Below are positions 47,642-55,472 of a stretch of 64,000 nt of DNA, piece by piece (position 1 is the stretch's first letter; each line of letters opens with the position of its first letter). Where the stretch lies: positions 1-64,000 of the IMG/VR virus record IMGVR_UViG_3300046459_000436; one strand, given 5' to 3'. The translations under genes and the position numbers were made by a program. Source of the DNA: a virus. The notes beneath the pieces are model-generated. The model had not been told where the DNA came from and did not search any database. It saw only the letters and a program-made list of their open reading frames with translations.

Positions 47642-47680
47642 ATAATTGCCAACTCACTTGCTATTGTCAACTCAGTTGGC
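47642..47680. promoter_or_regulatory. Divergent promoter with operator-like repeats
   Basis: Minus strand: TTGACA (47665-47670 complement), 17 bases, AATTAT (47642-47647 complement). A direct repeat CAACTCA at 47650-47656 and 47668-47674 (18 bp apart) and an inverted pair GCCAACT/AGTTGGC (47648-47654, 47674-47680) overlap it. On the plus strand TTGTCA overlaps and a weak AGTTAC lies 17 bases on. The small HTH protein encoded to the right is a candidate ligand. Confidence 0.55.
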
Positions 47681-47716
47681 ATTCACAGTTACAACCCGGT
47701 GTGGCACTATGACCGC

Positions 47717-47989
47717 ATGGACACCTCTGCGCTCGAAACCGCAGCCCACCGCTACAAGCGGGCTGACGACACCCTCAAGGCAGCCCGCGACACCCTCCAG
47801 GCCGAGGCGGTTGCCGCGCTGCGAGCCGGAGCGCGGCCCACCGACGTTGCCCGCATCACCGAATGGAGCCGTGAGTACCTGCGCCGCCTCCGCGACGATG
47901 CCGACAAGCGCGACGCCGAGGCGGAAGTTGCAACGCTGCGGCAGCAAGTCGCCGAACTCCGGGCCGCTGCCGACCAGCCCGACGCCTGA
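47717..47989 (+). CDS. Small HTH-like protein (90 aa)
   Basis: A 90-residue protein: YKRADDTLKAARDTLQAEAV, AALRAGARPTDVARITEWSR and EYLRRLRDDADKRD, an HTH in the middle (DVARITEWSREYLRRL), then a coiled coil (EAEVATLRQQVAELRAAA). This layout recurs in Streptomyces elements as a small regulator. It is the only plus-strand gene in this region and faces the divergent operator. ATG start. Its last 134 bases overlap an antisense membrane protein frame. Confidence 0.7.
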   Translation: MDTSALETAAHRYKRADDTLKAARDTLQAEAVAALRAGARPTDVARITEWSREYLRRLRDDADKRDAEAEVATLRQQVAELRAAADQPDA

Positions 47990-48152
47990 CCCACCACCGC
48001 CCGCCGACCTCGACCGCCGCGAACACGGCGAGGCCGACGGCGAGGATCAGCCACCACGGCGGGAGCGCGTGGCCGGTGACCACCCACGCCACGGCGGGTG
48101 ACATCCCGACGGCGAACCACGCGGTGAAGGTGACGGCGTGGCGGGCGGTCAC
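47856..48152 (-). CDS. Small membrane protein (98 aa)
   Basis: A 98-residue frame with two membrane helices (AVTFTAWFAVGMSPAVAWVV; PPWWLILAVGLAVFAAVEVG), followed by a very Arg-rich end. GTG forming a GTGA overlap with the previous gene. The C-terminal third runs antisense to the HTH gene, so either the two genes truly overlap tail to tail or the protein is shorter in a related form. Function unknown. Confidence 0.5.
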   Translation of the reverse strand: MTARHAVTFTAWFAVGMSPAVAWVVTGHALPPWWLILAVGLAVFAAVEVGGRWWVRRRAGRQRPGVRRLAAAALQLPPRRRACRHRRGGGAGTHGSIR

Positions 48153-49225
48153 GGGACGGCCGGCGGGGTGGTGTCGGCCGGGCCGTCGAGGGCGGTACGG
48201 ATGCAGTCGGCAGCCTTGCTGAAGCCGAGGACGGCGCCGAGCTGGTCCAGGTCGGCGAACTTGTCGGCGACAACGCGGACGGCGGCGAGCGTGGCCTCGG
48301 CGGTCTCGGCGCGGCGGACGGCAGCAACCCGGTCGGTCTCGTTGTCGGCGAGTTCGTCATGCCACCGGTCGCGGTCTCCCTCGGCGTCCAGGGCGCGGGC
48401 GCTGACGGTACGGCACCAGTCGCCGAGGCGCTCCACCTCGGCGGCGAGTTGCTTCATGCGGCGGTCGCGGACTGCGAGGACCGCCTCGGCGAGGTGGTGG
48501 TCCCAGTCGTACTCATCAGCGTCGCCGCCCTCGCGCCAGTCTCCGCATCGGCAGGGCATGTTGCCGTCGGCGTCGGCCTCGTCCCGGTTGGTGATGAGGT
48601 AGTGCTCGCGCATCGCCGCCGCGTACCGCTCGCGCAGCCCGTTGTCCGTCTCGTTGTTGCTGGCCGCCGGGTTGTCCGGGGCCGTCCGGGCGGTCGCCGC
48701 ACGCAGCAGCGCACCCGGTTCCCGTGCGCATGCCGTGCCGGGTTCCGGTGTCGGGCAGGTGACGCAGATGGTCAGTCCGGCCCATGTGGCGGCGGGGCAG
48801 GTGGACGTCGGCTTGTCCCGGCATCCGCACACCTGCCGCTGGTCGGGCATGGGCGTGGTGGGCTCCCCGAACTCGGTAGCGCGGACCTGTTCGGCGAGTT
48901 CCGCCTGCTGGCCGTCGGTGAGGCAGTCGGGCCAGACGCAGGCCGTCGGGTCGTACAGGGCGCACCGTCCGGCGTAGGCGTGGCCCTCGGCGCACTCCCC
49001 ACCGCAGGCCGTGGCGGGTAGGGCGGTGGCCTTGTGCGACTCGGCCAGGGCGGGACTGAAGACAGCCAGCGATTCCATCAGCAGCCGGTGAAACTCCTTC
49101 GTGGAAGCGAATGCGTCGGGGCTCGGGGTGAAGTCGTCGAGGATGTCGCAGATCTCGGCGGCGTTGATCTCGACGTGGATGCGTTGCTCGCCGTCGATGC
49201 GGTTCGTGTAGATGCGGGTTGGCAT
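48149..49225 (-). CDS. Cys-rich and coiled-coil protein (358 aa)
   Basis: A 358-residue protein. Residues 70-175 hold many Cys (TACGGECAEGHAYAGRCAL; VCGCRDKPTSTC; ICVTCPTPEPGTAC), likely several zinc sites. A central helix (LRERYAAAMREHYLITNRDE, CRCGDWREGGD) and a long C-terminal coiled coil (MKQLAAEVERLGDWCRTVSA) follow. The middle block is a motif I associate with Streptomyces phage proteins of unknown function. ATG start. Confidence 0.6.
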   Translation of the reverse strand: MPTRIYTNRIDGEQRIHVEINAAEICDILDDFTPSPDAFASTKEFHRLLMESLAVFSPALAESHKATALPATACGGECAEGHAYAGRCALYDPTACVWPDCLTDGQQAELAEQVRATEFGEPTTPMPDQRQVCGCRDKPTSTCPAATWAGLTICVTCPTPEPGTACAREPGALLRAATARTAPDNPAASNNETDNGLRERYAAAMREHYLITNRDEADADGNMPCRCGDWREGGDADEYDWDHHLAEAVLAVRDRRMKQLAAEVERLGDWCRTVSARALDAEGDRDRWHDELADNETDRVAAVRRAETAEATLAAVRVVADKFADLDQLGAVLGFSKAADCIRTALDGPADTTPPAVP

Positions 49226-49245
49226 GGCGCACGTCTTTCGGTTGG

Positions 49246-49270
49246 GCCCGGCCGGTCGTCCCGGCCGGGC
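49246..49270 (-). terminator. GC hairpin
   Basis: GCCCGGCCGG pairs with CCGGCCGGGC around TCGTC, just past the stop of the nucleotide-binding protein gene. Confidence 0.6.
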
Positions 49271-49283
49271 AACAGGTGGGCGG

Positions 49284-49673
49284 TCAGGCGGCGGGGTCGA
49301 CCTCGGGGTGCACGAACTCGACGGGCAGGCCGAGGCCTCGGGCGTAGGCGATCTCGGAGCGGGTCGAGTCGCCGATGCGCGTGCCGACGACGAGCACCCG
49401 GTCAGCGAGCCGGATCTTCGCCTTGTGCAGGCCGTCGAGGCGGAGCTTGAGGGCCTCGGCGTCGACCGGGTCGGCCCACAGCGGGTGCGGGAGCTTCATG
49501 TTGCAGCCGACGGACAGCACGATCCGGCCGAGCGCGGTCTGCTGGACGTTGGCCTCCGTGAACTCGTCCATGAACGCGGTGCTGCCGCAGAGGACGACGA
49601 TCTCCGGGATGTTGAGGCGCTCCTTGGCGTGGGCGAGCTTCTCTTCGGGGCTGAGCAGTTCGGGGTACGACAT
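49284..49673 (-). CDS. Nucleoside deoxyribosyltransferase/SLOG-like nucleotide-binding protein
   Basis: A 129-residue protein with a Rossmann-like layout: EIVVLCGSTAFMDEFTEANV (GST loop), GRIVLSVGCN, then LHKAKIRLADRVLVVGTRIG and DSTRSEIAYARGLGLPVEFV. This matches DUF4406-type relatives of nucleoside 2-deoxyribosyltransferases. It may act on nucleotides or sense them. ATG after AAGGACCC, chosen over an upstream GTG. Confidence 0.7.
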   Translation of the reverse strand: MSYPELLSPEEKLAHAKERLNIPEIVVLCGSTAFMDEFTEANVQQTALGRIVLSVGCNMKLPHPLWADPVDAEALKLRLDGLHKAKIRLADRVLVVGTRIGDSTRSEIAYARGLGLPVEFVHPEVDPAA

Positions 49674-49708
49674 GGTCGGGTCCTTCCGGGTGGGTTGGGT
49701 CGTGCGGG

Positions 49709-49789
49709 TCACAGGCGTTCCCCCCGCCGCCAGCCGGCGATGGCGCAGGCGGCGGCGAGGACGGACAGGGCGATGTGGGGCCAGGTCAC
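49709..49789 (-). CDS. 26-residue membrane microprotein
   Basis: A 26-codon frame from a GTG overlapping the previous TGA (GTGA): WPHIALSVLAAACAIAGWRR, then GERL. One membrane helix with a basic C-terminus. Supported only by the overlap and composition. Confidence 0.4.
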   Translation of the reverse strand: MTWPHIALSVLAAACAIAGWRRGERL

Positions 49790-50466
49790 GGCTGGTCCGG
49801 CTGCGGGTCGTTGCGGCGGAAGATGGCGCGGGCCGCTTCGAGGGCCAGGGCGCGCCCGTAGTCCTCGTCGTAGGGCAGCGCGAACCCCTCCTCGGGCGTG
49901 ATCAGCGCGGGGGCGATGAGGTCGGCGAGCTCCTGGGCGGTGTACGTGTCGAACCCGATCGCCGGGTGGCCGTCGGTGTCGGCGTAGACCCGGCTGATGC
50001 TGAGCGTGGGCTCGGACTCTCGGGCGTGGGCGCACTCGCCCCACACGAGGGTGTGCACTCCGGGCTTGCGGCAGGCGCGGGCGCAGCCGTCCCAGTCGCC
50101 AAGCCCCAGGCTGCGCTCGTAGCGGGGTTGGTAGTCCAGGCAGCCCGCGCAGGTCGCCTGCGTCCCAACGGGCAGCGCTCCCTGGGTCGTCGAATAGCCG
50201 CACAGCGCGGGCCCGGTGGCCCACTCCTGGAAGCCCGGCAGCCACTCGTACACCGACAGGTGGATCACGTCGGGCTGGTCCGGCAGGTCGAGGCGGGCGA
50301 CGGGTGCGAGGTAGCGACGGGACCGGTCGAGGCTCTGTGCGCCCGTCTGCGGCCCGTTCAGGCCCCCCGGTCGCCGCTCGGTGCCAACTGAGGGGGTTTC
50401 GTGGCTCTCAGCGGCGTACAGCGGGCTTCCTGGCGCCTCGGAAGCCCTGTCGCTAGATGCTGTCAT
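49786..50466 (-). CDS. Cys-containing hypothetical protein (226 aa)
   Basis: A 226-residue protein: VIHLSVYEWLPGFQEWATGP, ALCGYSTTQGALPVGTQATC and AGCLDY (zinc-ribbon-like), DGCARACRKPGVHTLVWGEC, then a helical end (GRALALEAARAIFRRND). The first 50 residues look disordered. ATG start. Function unknown. Confidence 0.6.
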   Translation of the reverse strand: MTASSDRASEAPGSPLYAAESHETPSVGTERRPGGLNGPQTGAQSLDRSRRYLAPVARLDLPDQPDVIHLSVYEWLPGFQEWATGPALCGYSTTQGALPVGTQATCAGCLDYQPRYERSLGLGDWDGCARACRKPGVHTLVWGECAHARESEPTLSISRVYADTDGHPAIGFDTYTAQELADLIAPALITPEEGFALPYDEDYGRALALEAARAIFRRNDPQPDQP

Positions 50467-50666
50467 CAGTCGGCCGTCCGTTCTGTAGTGGTTCGCGGCT
50501 TATCGAGGCCCAGTTGGATAGCGGCGAGTTCCACGGCCTCCCGGATCGACAGCCCGTCCTCCGAAGCGGCCCGGATCGCGAGCGCCCGGATGTGCAAGTC
50601 GTCGGCGATCACCTGCTGTTCGTCGGTCAGTTGCGGGCGGCCCTGGCGGTTGCGGTCCTTCGCCAT
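50466..50666 (-). CDS. Small helical protein (66 aa)
   Basis: A 66-residue protein: LTDEQQVIADDLHIRALAIR, AASEDGLSIREAVELAAIQ. One- to two-helix arrangement with charged ends. ATG overlaps the next gene's first bases. Function unknown. Confidence 0.55.
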   Translation of the reverse strand: MAKDRNRQGRPQLTDEQQVIADDLHIRALAIRAASEDGLSIREAVELAAIQLGLDKPRTTTERTAD

Positions 50667-50950
50667 CAGCTCTCGCCGCCCTTCGCGGCCACAGGAGCGC
50701 CGCTGAGCGCATCCGGGGCCGCTCGCTGGGGCTCAGGCACTCCCGACGCCTCCACGGCGCTCACAGCCCCGTCCTGCCCCCGCAGTCGCCGTACCTCCGC
50801 CGTCAGCCCGCCCACCGTCCGCCGCGCCTGCTCCAGACCCGCCACCAACTCCCGCACCCCAGCCCGCAGGCGGACCGCCTCATCCGGCAGCAGCGAACCG
50901 GCCTCCGCGCGGTCGATCAGGTGCATGAGATCCGACACGGCGGCGGTCAC
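50666..50950 (-). CDS. Coiled-coil protein (94 aa)
   Basis: A 94-residue protein with a coiled coil (LRAGVRELVAGLEQARRTVG, GLTAEVRRLRGQ) and a disordered tail. GTG start with GTGA overlap. Function unknown. Confidence 0.55.
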   Translation of the reverse strand: MTAAVSDLMHLIDRAEAGSLLPDEAVRLRAGVRELVAGLEQARRTVGGLTAEVRRLRGQDGAVSAVEASGVPEPQRAAPDALSGAPVAAKGGES

Positions 50951-51378
50951 TGGGCGTCCTGCCGTGGCTCAACGTCCGACGGGGCGGCGAACGCGGCCTC
51001 CTTGGGCGTGGTGTCGACGAACGACTGCAGCGGCAGCGGCGAGTTTGCGACGAGCAGCAGCCAGTCGCCATGGCACGGGTCGCCGACCTTGCACCAGCAC
51101 ATGAGCGTCTTGCCGGCCAGTTGCTCCCGGATTCGGCGCAGGTACTCGATGTCGTGGGTTCGGGCGTTGCGGTAGCTGTCGACGGCCTGCTGCTGGGTGA
51201 GCGGCTCGTGCGGTCGGCGGTCGATCCAGCCGCCGGGGAGGACGGTGTGTCCGGTGTCGCCGACCCTCCATGAGTTCGACCAGACCGACGGGCGGCCCAC
51301 GTACAGGGCGCCATCAGGGGCGGACCATCCGGCCGTGCGGCGGCGTTGGATGCGGGTGGGCTTGCTGGGTTCGGACAT
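50947..51378 (-). CDS. DUF4326 protein
   Basis: A 143-residue protein with the full DUF4326 pattern: TRIQRRRTAGWSAPDGALYV, GRPSVWSNSWRV, LRRIREQLAGKTLMCWCKVG, DPCHGDWLLLVANS. The CWC...CH set probably binds metal. The family is common in phages and is of unknown activity. ATG start. Confidence 0.8.
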   Translation of the reverse strand: MSEPSKPTRIQRRRTAGWSAPDGALYVGRPSVWSNSWRVGDTGHTVLPGGWIDRRPHEPLTQQQAVDSYRNARTHDIEYLRRIREQLAGKTLMCWCKVGDPCHGDWLLLVANSPLPLQSFVDTTPKEAAFAAPSDVEPRQDAQ

Positions 51379-51449
51379 CAGGTCACTCCGGTCTGGGTGG
51401 GCGGGGGTCAGGCGGCGGGTCGGTACGGCGGGGTGGTGTGCTGGGGATG

Positions 51450-51476
51450 CGCCGCCCGGCTAGGCCCCGGGCGGCG
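51450..51476 (-). terminator. Terminator after the methyltransferase gene
   Basis: CGCCGCCCGG and CCGGGCGGCG pair perfectly around a 7-base loop, eight bases past the stop. Confidence 0.7.
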
Positions 51477-51483
51477 TGCTGCG

Positions 51484-53211
51484 TCATGCGGCGGCGTCGA
51501 GGGCGCTGTGGATGACGGCTCGCAGCCGGGACCCGATCCATGCCCCGACCTGTGGGGATACGGCGTTGCCGAACCCGTCCACCTGGTTCCGGGCGGACCC
51601 CCAGACGGTGAAGCTGCCGCGGTAGTCGTTGAAGTCGACGTCGAAGCCGCAGCCGCGGCCGATCTCGTGCGCCGCCATCATTCGGTAGAAGCAGTCCTCA
51701 AGCGGAAGCTCGGCGAGCGACGCCTGCCACTGGGCCATGAGCAGCGCAGTCGTGTCATGGGAGGTGAGGGTGCCGAGCGGGTCCGTAACCGGGTGAGGCG
51801 CGGTCTCGTTCCCGGTGGGGCCGTTCTGCTTGTACCAGCCGGCGGCCGTCAGCACCGCCGGGATCTGCTCCGAGGTGAAGGTGGGCATCGCCTCGCTGTA
51901 CAGCGTGGGCAGCGTGTTCTTCCGGTACGGGATGACACCGGAGGACAGCAGGGCGAAGGTCTCCGACCCGACCTGGGTGGGCAGCGGCTCCCCGGCGCCA
52001 CGGGGGGCGCCCTGGTAGTTGTCCACCGCGAGGGCCATCGCCGGTGCGGCCAGTCCGTCAGCGGCGGCCTGTGCCCACAGCGGCTGGACGACCGGTCCGG
52101 TCGACAGGATCGCGGTCTCCTGCTGGCTGGTCTGCGTTGCCATCGGCTGCAGCAGGAGCCGCTCCGAGCCGTGCACGCCCTTCGCCGGCATGAGGATCGC
52201 CGGGAACTCGGCGAAGCGCTGGCGGCACCGTTCCGCGCGCGTCATCGAGGAGCGCGCGAGCGGTCCGACGAAGCCGTCCTTGAACGTCTTGGCCGGCTTG
52301 TCGCCGATGCGCGTGCCGAGATTGGTGAGGTCGAGCGCGGTCAGCGACGGCGTCATCGGCGGGACGACGGGGCGGCGGCAGGACGGGCACCGGTACTCGT
52401 ACTGCTTGCCGTACATCACCGTGCCGGTCGCCGGGATGCCGGTCTTCCACGTCCACACCGCCTCGACGTCCTTGTCGCAGTGCCCGCAGCGCGACACCGG
52501 CCGGTGCTCCAGGTCGGGTTCGGGCAGGGACCTGTCCCAGAACACCCAGTAGCCGCGGTCCCGGGACTGCGGGACCCCGAAGAACTGCGAGTTCAAGAAC
52601 CGGACCTTGTGGTCGTAGTTCAGGAGGTCGAACTGCTTGAGCCACCACCGATAGGCGGAGCCGTCACCGACCTTCGGGCGGTTCGGCAGCGCGGGCCCCC
52701 ACGAGATGAGCTGGGTGGTGCACTCGACCAGGATCAGCCGCGGGCGGTGCTGCTGCGCGTAGTGCAGCACGCAATTCGCAGTCGCCCGGTCCCGCTCCGA
52801 CTTCGTGACCCGCGCATCGAAGTCAGGATCGTCCAGCTCGAACAGCGTCATGCCCTGCTCGTAGGCCTTGACCGTGTTGGCGAGCGAGTGGTTGACGCAA
52901 CTCACTCCAGCGACCAAGAGGTCAGCCGGGGGAAGGTCGCGGGCGGAGTGGTAGTCCGCCGCTTCGGGGTCGACCAGGTCGGCGATCCAGTGTTCGGCGT
53001 TCGGGTGGTTCGCCTCGTGGACCTCGACCTTGTAGGCGTTGTGGTTCGCGGCCATGATCGTGGTGAACCCGGCGATCTCGATGCCCTTGGTGAGGCCCCC
53101 GAAGCCGCTGAAGAGGTCGACCGCGATGAGGTCGTCGTGGCGGAACCGACGCCGTCTGGTGGCCGGCCGGTGTGTGGCGGTGCGGATCTTCTGCGTGGAT
53201 GCGCGGGTCAT
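51484..53211 (-). CDS. Divergent DNA C5-cytosine methyltransferase
   Basis: A 575-residue protein. Motif I is VDLFSGFGGL (31-40). The catalytic motif IV reads GVSCVNHS (102-109): the Cys is kept but the usual Pro before it is Ser. Motif VI reads LVEC in place of ENV (161-164), so its Glu is kept. Motif VIII-like QSRDRGYWVFWDR is present. A four-Cys ribbon (CGHCDK ... YRCPSC) sits in the middle, probably for target recognition. Motif X is close to the end (VDGFGNAVSPQVG). Actinophage relatives with SPxCxxHS-type motifs are thought to be active. Likely role: protection from host restriction. Confidence 0.85.
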   Translation of the reverse strand: MTRASTQKIRTATHRPATRRRRFRHDDLIAVDLFSGFGGLTKGIEIAGFTTIMAANHNAYKVEVHEANHPNAEHWIADLVDPEAADYHSARDLPPADLLVAGVSCVNHSLANTVKAYEQGMTLFELDDPDFDARVTKSERDRATANCVLHYAQQHRPRLILVECTTQLISWGPALPNRPKVGDGSAYRWWLKQFDLLNYDHKVRFLNSQFFGVPQSRDRGYWVFWDRSLPEPDLEHRPVSRCGHCDKDVEAVWTWKTGIPATGTVMYGKQYEYRCPSCRRPVVPPMTPSLTALDLTNLGTRIGDKPAKTFKDGFVGPLARSSMTRAERCRQRFAEFPAILMPAKGVHGSERLLLQPMATQTSQQETAILSTGPVVQPLWAQAAADGLAAPAMALAVDNYQGAPRGAGEPLPTQVGSETFALLSSGVIPYRKNTLPTLYSEAMPTFTSEQIPAVLTAAGWYKQNGPTGNETAPHPVTDPLGTLTSHDTTALLMAQWQASLAELPLEDCFYRMMAAHEIGRGCGFDVDFNDYRGSFTVWGSARNQVDGFGNAVSPQVGAWIGSRLRAVIHSALDAAA

Positions 53212-53654
53212 CAGCTGGCCTTCCTGGCGTCGCGTGCGTCACAAACGCCCTGGTCGGGGGCCCGTCGCACGGTGAGGTGCGGGGGGTGGGGCGGGGTCAT
53301 GAGGTCGGCCAGTTCGGCGGCCAACCGGTGGATGCCGCCGGCGTGCGGGCTACCGAGCGACGTGGCTTCAAGGACCCAGCCGACCAAGATGTAGGCCTCG
53401 GTCGGGCTGAACCCGGGCGGACTCTGCGTGCACGGCCGGTGCGTGCCCCGGTCGATCTGCCCGAGCTCACGCCGGACCCGTTCCAGCCGCGGCACGTCGG
53501 CCACCGGGCGGTCCGTACCGCGGTTGGCGCGGATGACGCGGATGAGGATTTCCCGCATCGCCGGGTACGTGGCGTTCCACAGGTCGGCGAGGTGGTCGGC
53601 CTGGTCGGCGGTGAGGTGGCGGTAGGTGCGGAGGGTGGTGGGAGTGATGGTCAT
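53211..53654 (-). CDS. Hypothetical protein (147 aa)
   Basis: A 147-residue protein: LRTYRHLTADQADHLADLWN, AMREILIRVIRANRGTDRP, FSPTEAYILVGWVLEATSLG, then HRLAAELADLMTPPHPP. ATG after GGAGGACGTC. Helical, function unknown. Overlaps the methyltransferase ATG by one base. Confidence 0.6.
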   Translation of the reverse strand: MTITPTTLRTYRHLTADQADHLADLWNATYPAMREILIRVIRANRGTDRPVADVPRLERVRRELGQIDRGTHRPCTQSPPGFSPTEAYILVGWVLEATSLGSPHAGGIHRLAAELADLMTPPHPPHLTVRRAPDQGVCDARDARKAS

Positions 53655-53869
53655 GACGTCCTCCAGTGCCGGGTGTTGGGGGTGCAGCCGCATTCGCAGA
53701 CCGCGCGGGCTCGGCGCTCTTCATCAGTCATGGCCCGGAATTCGTCGACCGCGGCCTGCCACGCTTCGGGCGGCTGGGGCCGGACGGGGGTGGGGCGTCC
53801 GCACCCTGCGGGCCAGGCGCCGGGGCGGCGCGGCGGTTCTTCCGTGGCTTCCGTCTCGGCGGCGCTCAC
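53651..53869 (-). CDS. Small Cys-containing protein (72 aa)
   Basis: A 72-residue protein with a Pro-rich start and VDEFRAMTDEERRARAVCEC and GCTPNTRHWR. The CECGC cluster may bind metal. GTG start with GT GA-type overlap to the next gene. Function unknown. Confidence 0.55.
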   Translation of the reverse strand: MSAAETEATEEPPRRPGAWPAGCGRPTPVRPQPPEAWQAAVDEFRAMTDEERRARAVCECGCTPNTRHWRTS

Positions 53870-54159
53870 CGGTCGGGGTCCTTCCGGGCGAGGTGCTTGC
53901 GGGCCCGGTTGATCGCGGCCTGCTCGTAGACCTCGCCGGTCAGGTGGCGGTCGAACAGCGGGGCGTCGTTGGCCGGTTCGGGCGCGAGGATGCGGCCGGG
54001 GACGGCACCCCAGGAGCAGGTCCAGGTGTGGCGGCAGGCCGGGCAGCGGTAGCCGGCCACGATCCCGTCGGCGCCGTCGGCTATCGACGACTCGGGGATG
54101 ACGTCGTACTGGCCGCAGTTCTCGCAGGCGTCGGCGTACAGCGGGTTGAGGTCGGTCAC
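53866..54159 (-). CDS. Zinc-ribbon protein next to the helicase (97 aa)
   Basis: A 97-residue protein: ADACENCGQYDVIPESSIAD, then GYRCPACRHTWTCSW, a clear four-Cys zinc ribbon, and a helical basic end (EQAAINRARKHLARK). GTG overlapping the helicase TGA (GTGA). It may act with the helicase or primase; no catalytic motif is seen. Confidence 0.65.
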   Translation of the reverse strand: MTDLNPLYADACENCGQYDVIPESSIADGADGIVAGYRCPACRHTWTCSWGAVPGRILAPEPANDAPLFDRHLTGEVYEQAAINRARKHLARKDPDR

Positions 54160-55472
54160 CAGATCGCTCCCGTCGGGGAGAAACCGCTGTACGGGTCGGC
54201 GTCGACGGGCTGGTAGGACTCCCACGGCCAGCGGGTGCCCTGCTTGACGAACTGGGGCCAGTCGCGCTCGTCGCGCATGCCGCGCCACGGGACGACGCGG
54301 CGTCCTCGGCAGCCGTCGGTGTTGGCGGACGACTTGTCGTCCTCGACGGGGCGCAGGCCGAATCCGAACTCCGGCCAGCGCATCCACAGCGACGAGCCGA
54401 GGGGGCGCAGGGCTCGGGGTCCCATGCCGTTGCCGTGGGGGGCGTGGGCTTCCATGAGGACGGCGCAGCCGGAGGTGGCGCGGGCTTCGTCGATGACGAC
54501 GGATACCTTGCGGGCGAGCTCTTCGTCGTTGGGGTTGCCGGCGTGGAGCCGGTACACCGGACCGATGATCAGCACGTCGGGCTTGAGGCGTTCAACGCGG
54601 CGCATCATCCAGGCCCGGTCGACGGGCCGGCTCAGGTCGAGGCCCTCGGGGCGGCATTCGATGTGGAACATGCCTCGGCGGACGGACCGCTTGGTGTTGT
54701 CGGCCGATGCGAGCAGCGGGCGGAATGCGCGGCGGGAGGCGGGTGCTCCGTTTTCGCAGTCGAGGGCGAGGACGCGCCGGGGGTCGATGAGCTCGGTGGG
54801 CTTGAACGGGTGGATGCCCGCGGCGAGGGTCACGGCCAGTTGCCGCATCATGACGCTCTTTCCGCCGCCTTCGCTGGCGGTGAGGATGAGCCGGTCGCGG
54901 CGCTCCAGGAGGTTCGGGACGAGCCAGTCGTAGGTGTCCTGGTGGGCGACGAAGTCGTGGATATCTTCGGTGGGTACCTCTTCGGTGGCGCGGCCGCGGT
55001 CACGGAGTTCGCGGGCCATGGAGACGGCCTGCTCGACGAGCTCGAAGGTGTCCTGGTCCTGGCCGTAACCCATCCGAACCAGCTCGGTGCCGAGTTCGAC
55101 CAACGCACGACGCAGGGCCCGGTCCTGGACGATCTCGGCGTAGTACTCGGCGTTGGCGGCGGTGACTGTTTCGTTGGCCAGGGTGAAAAGTTGGGTCGTG
55201 CCGCCGACGCGGACGAGGTCGCCGGAGTCGGCGAGGTGCTTGCCGAGGGTGATCGGGTCGACGGGGTCGCCCTTTGCGTGCATGCGGCCGATGGCGTTGA
55301 AGATCGCGGTGTGAGCGGGCCGGTAGAAGTCGGCGGGGTCAAGGACGTCGAGGACTGCGCGGCATGCGTCGCGGCTGAGCATGCAGGCGCCGAGGACGGA
55401 CACTTCCGCGCCGAGATCCTGGGGCGGCGTGCGCTCGATGGCGTGAGGGTCGTGGTCGTACTGGTCGGTCAT
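54156..55472 (-). CDS. DnaB/RepA-type replicative helicase
   Basis: A 438-residue helicase. The DnaB N-terminal helical domain is at 14-125 (QDLGAEVSVLGACMLSRDAC; TAIFNAIGRMHAKG). A RecA-like motor follows, with Walker A ASEGGGKS (199-206), Walker B-like DVLIIGPVYRL (299-309) and EAHAPHG (341-347). It starts one base before the initiator's stop, so the two form an O-P-like pair. The C-terminal half resembles the RepA/AAA_25 group. ATG start chosen over a long upstream frame. Confidence 0.88.
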   Translation of the reverse strand: MTDQYDHDPHAIERTPPQDLGAEVSVLGACMLSRDACRAVLDVLDPADFYRPAHTAIFNAIGRMHAKGDPVDPITLGKHLADSGDLVRVGGTTQLFTLANETVTAANAEYYAEIVQDRALRRALVELGTELVRMGYGQDQDTFELVEQAVSMARELRDRGRATEEVPTEDIHDFVAHQDTYDWLVPNLLERRDRLILTASEGGGKSVMMRQLAVTLAAGIHPFKPTELIDPRRVLALDCENGAPASRRAFRPLLASADNTKRSVRRGMFHIECRPEGLDLSRPVDRAWMMRRVERLKPDVLIIGPVYRLHAGNPNDEELARKVSVVIDEARATSGCAVLMEAHAPHGNGMGPRALRPLGSSLWMRWPEFGFGLRPVEDDKSSANTDGCRGRRVVPWRGMRDERDWPQFVKQGTRWPWESYQPVDADPYSGFSPTGAIW

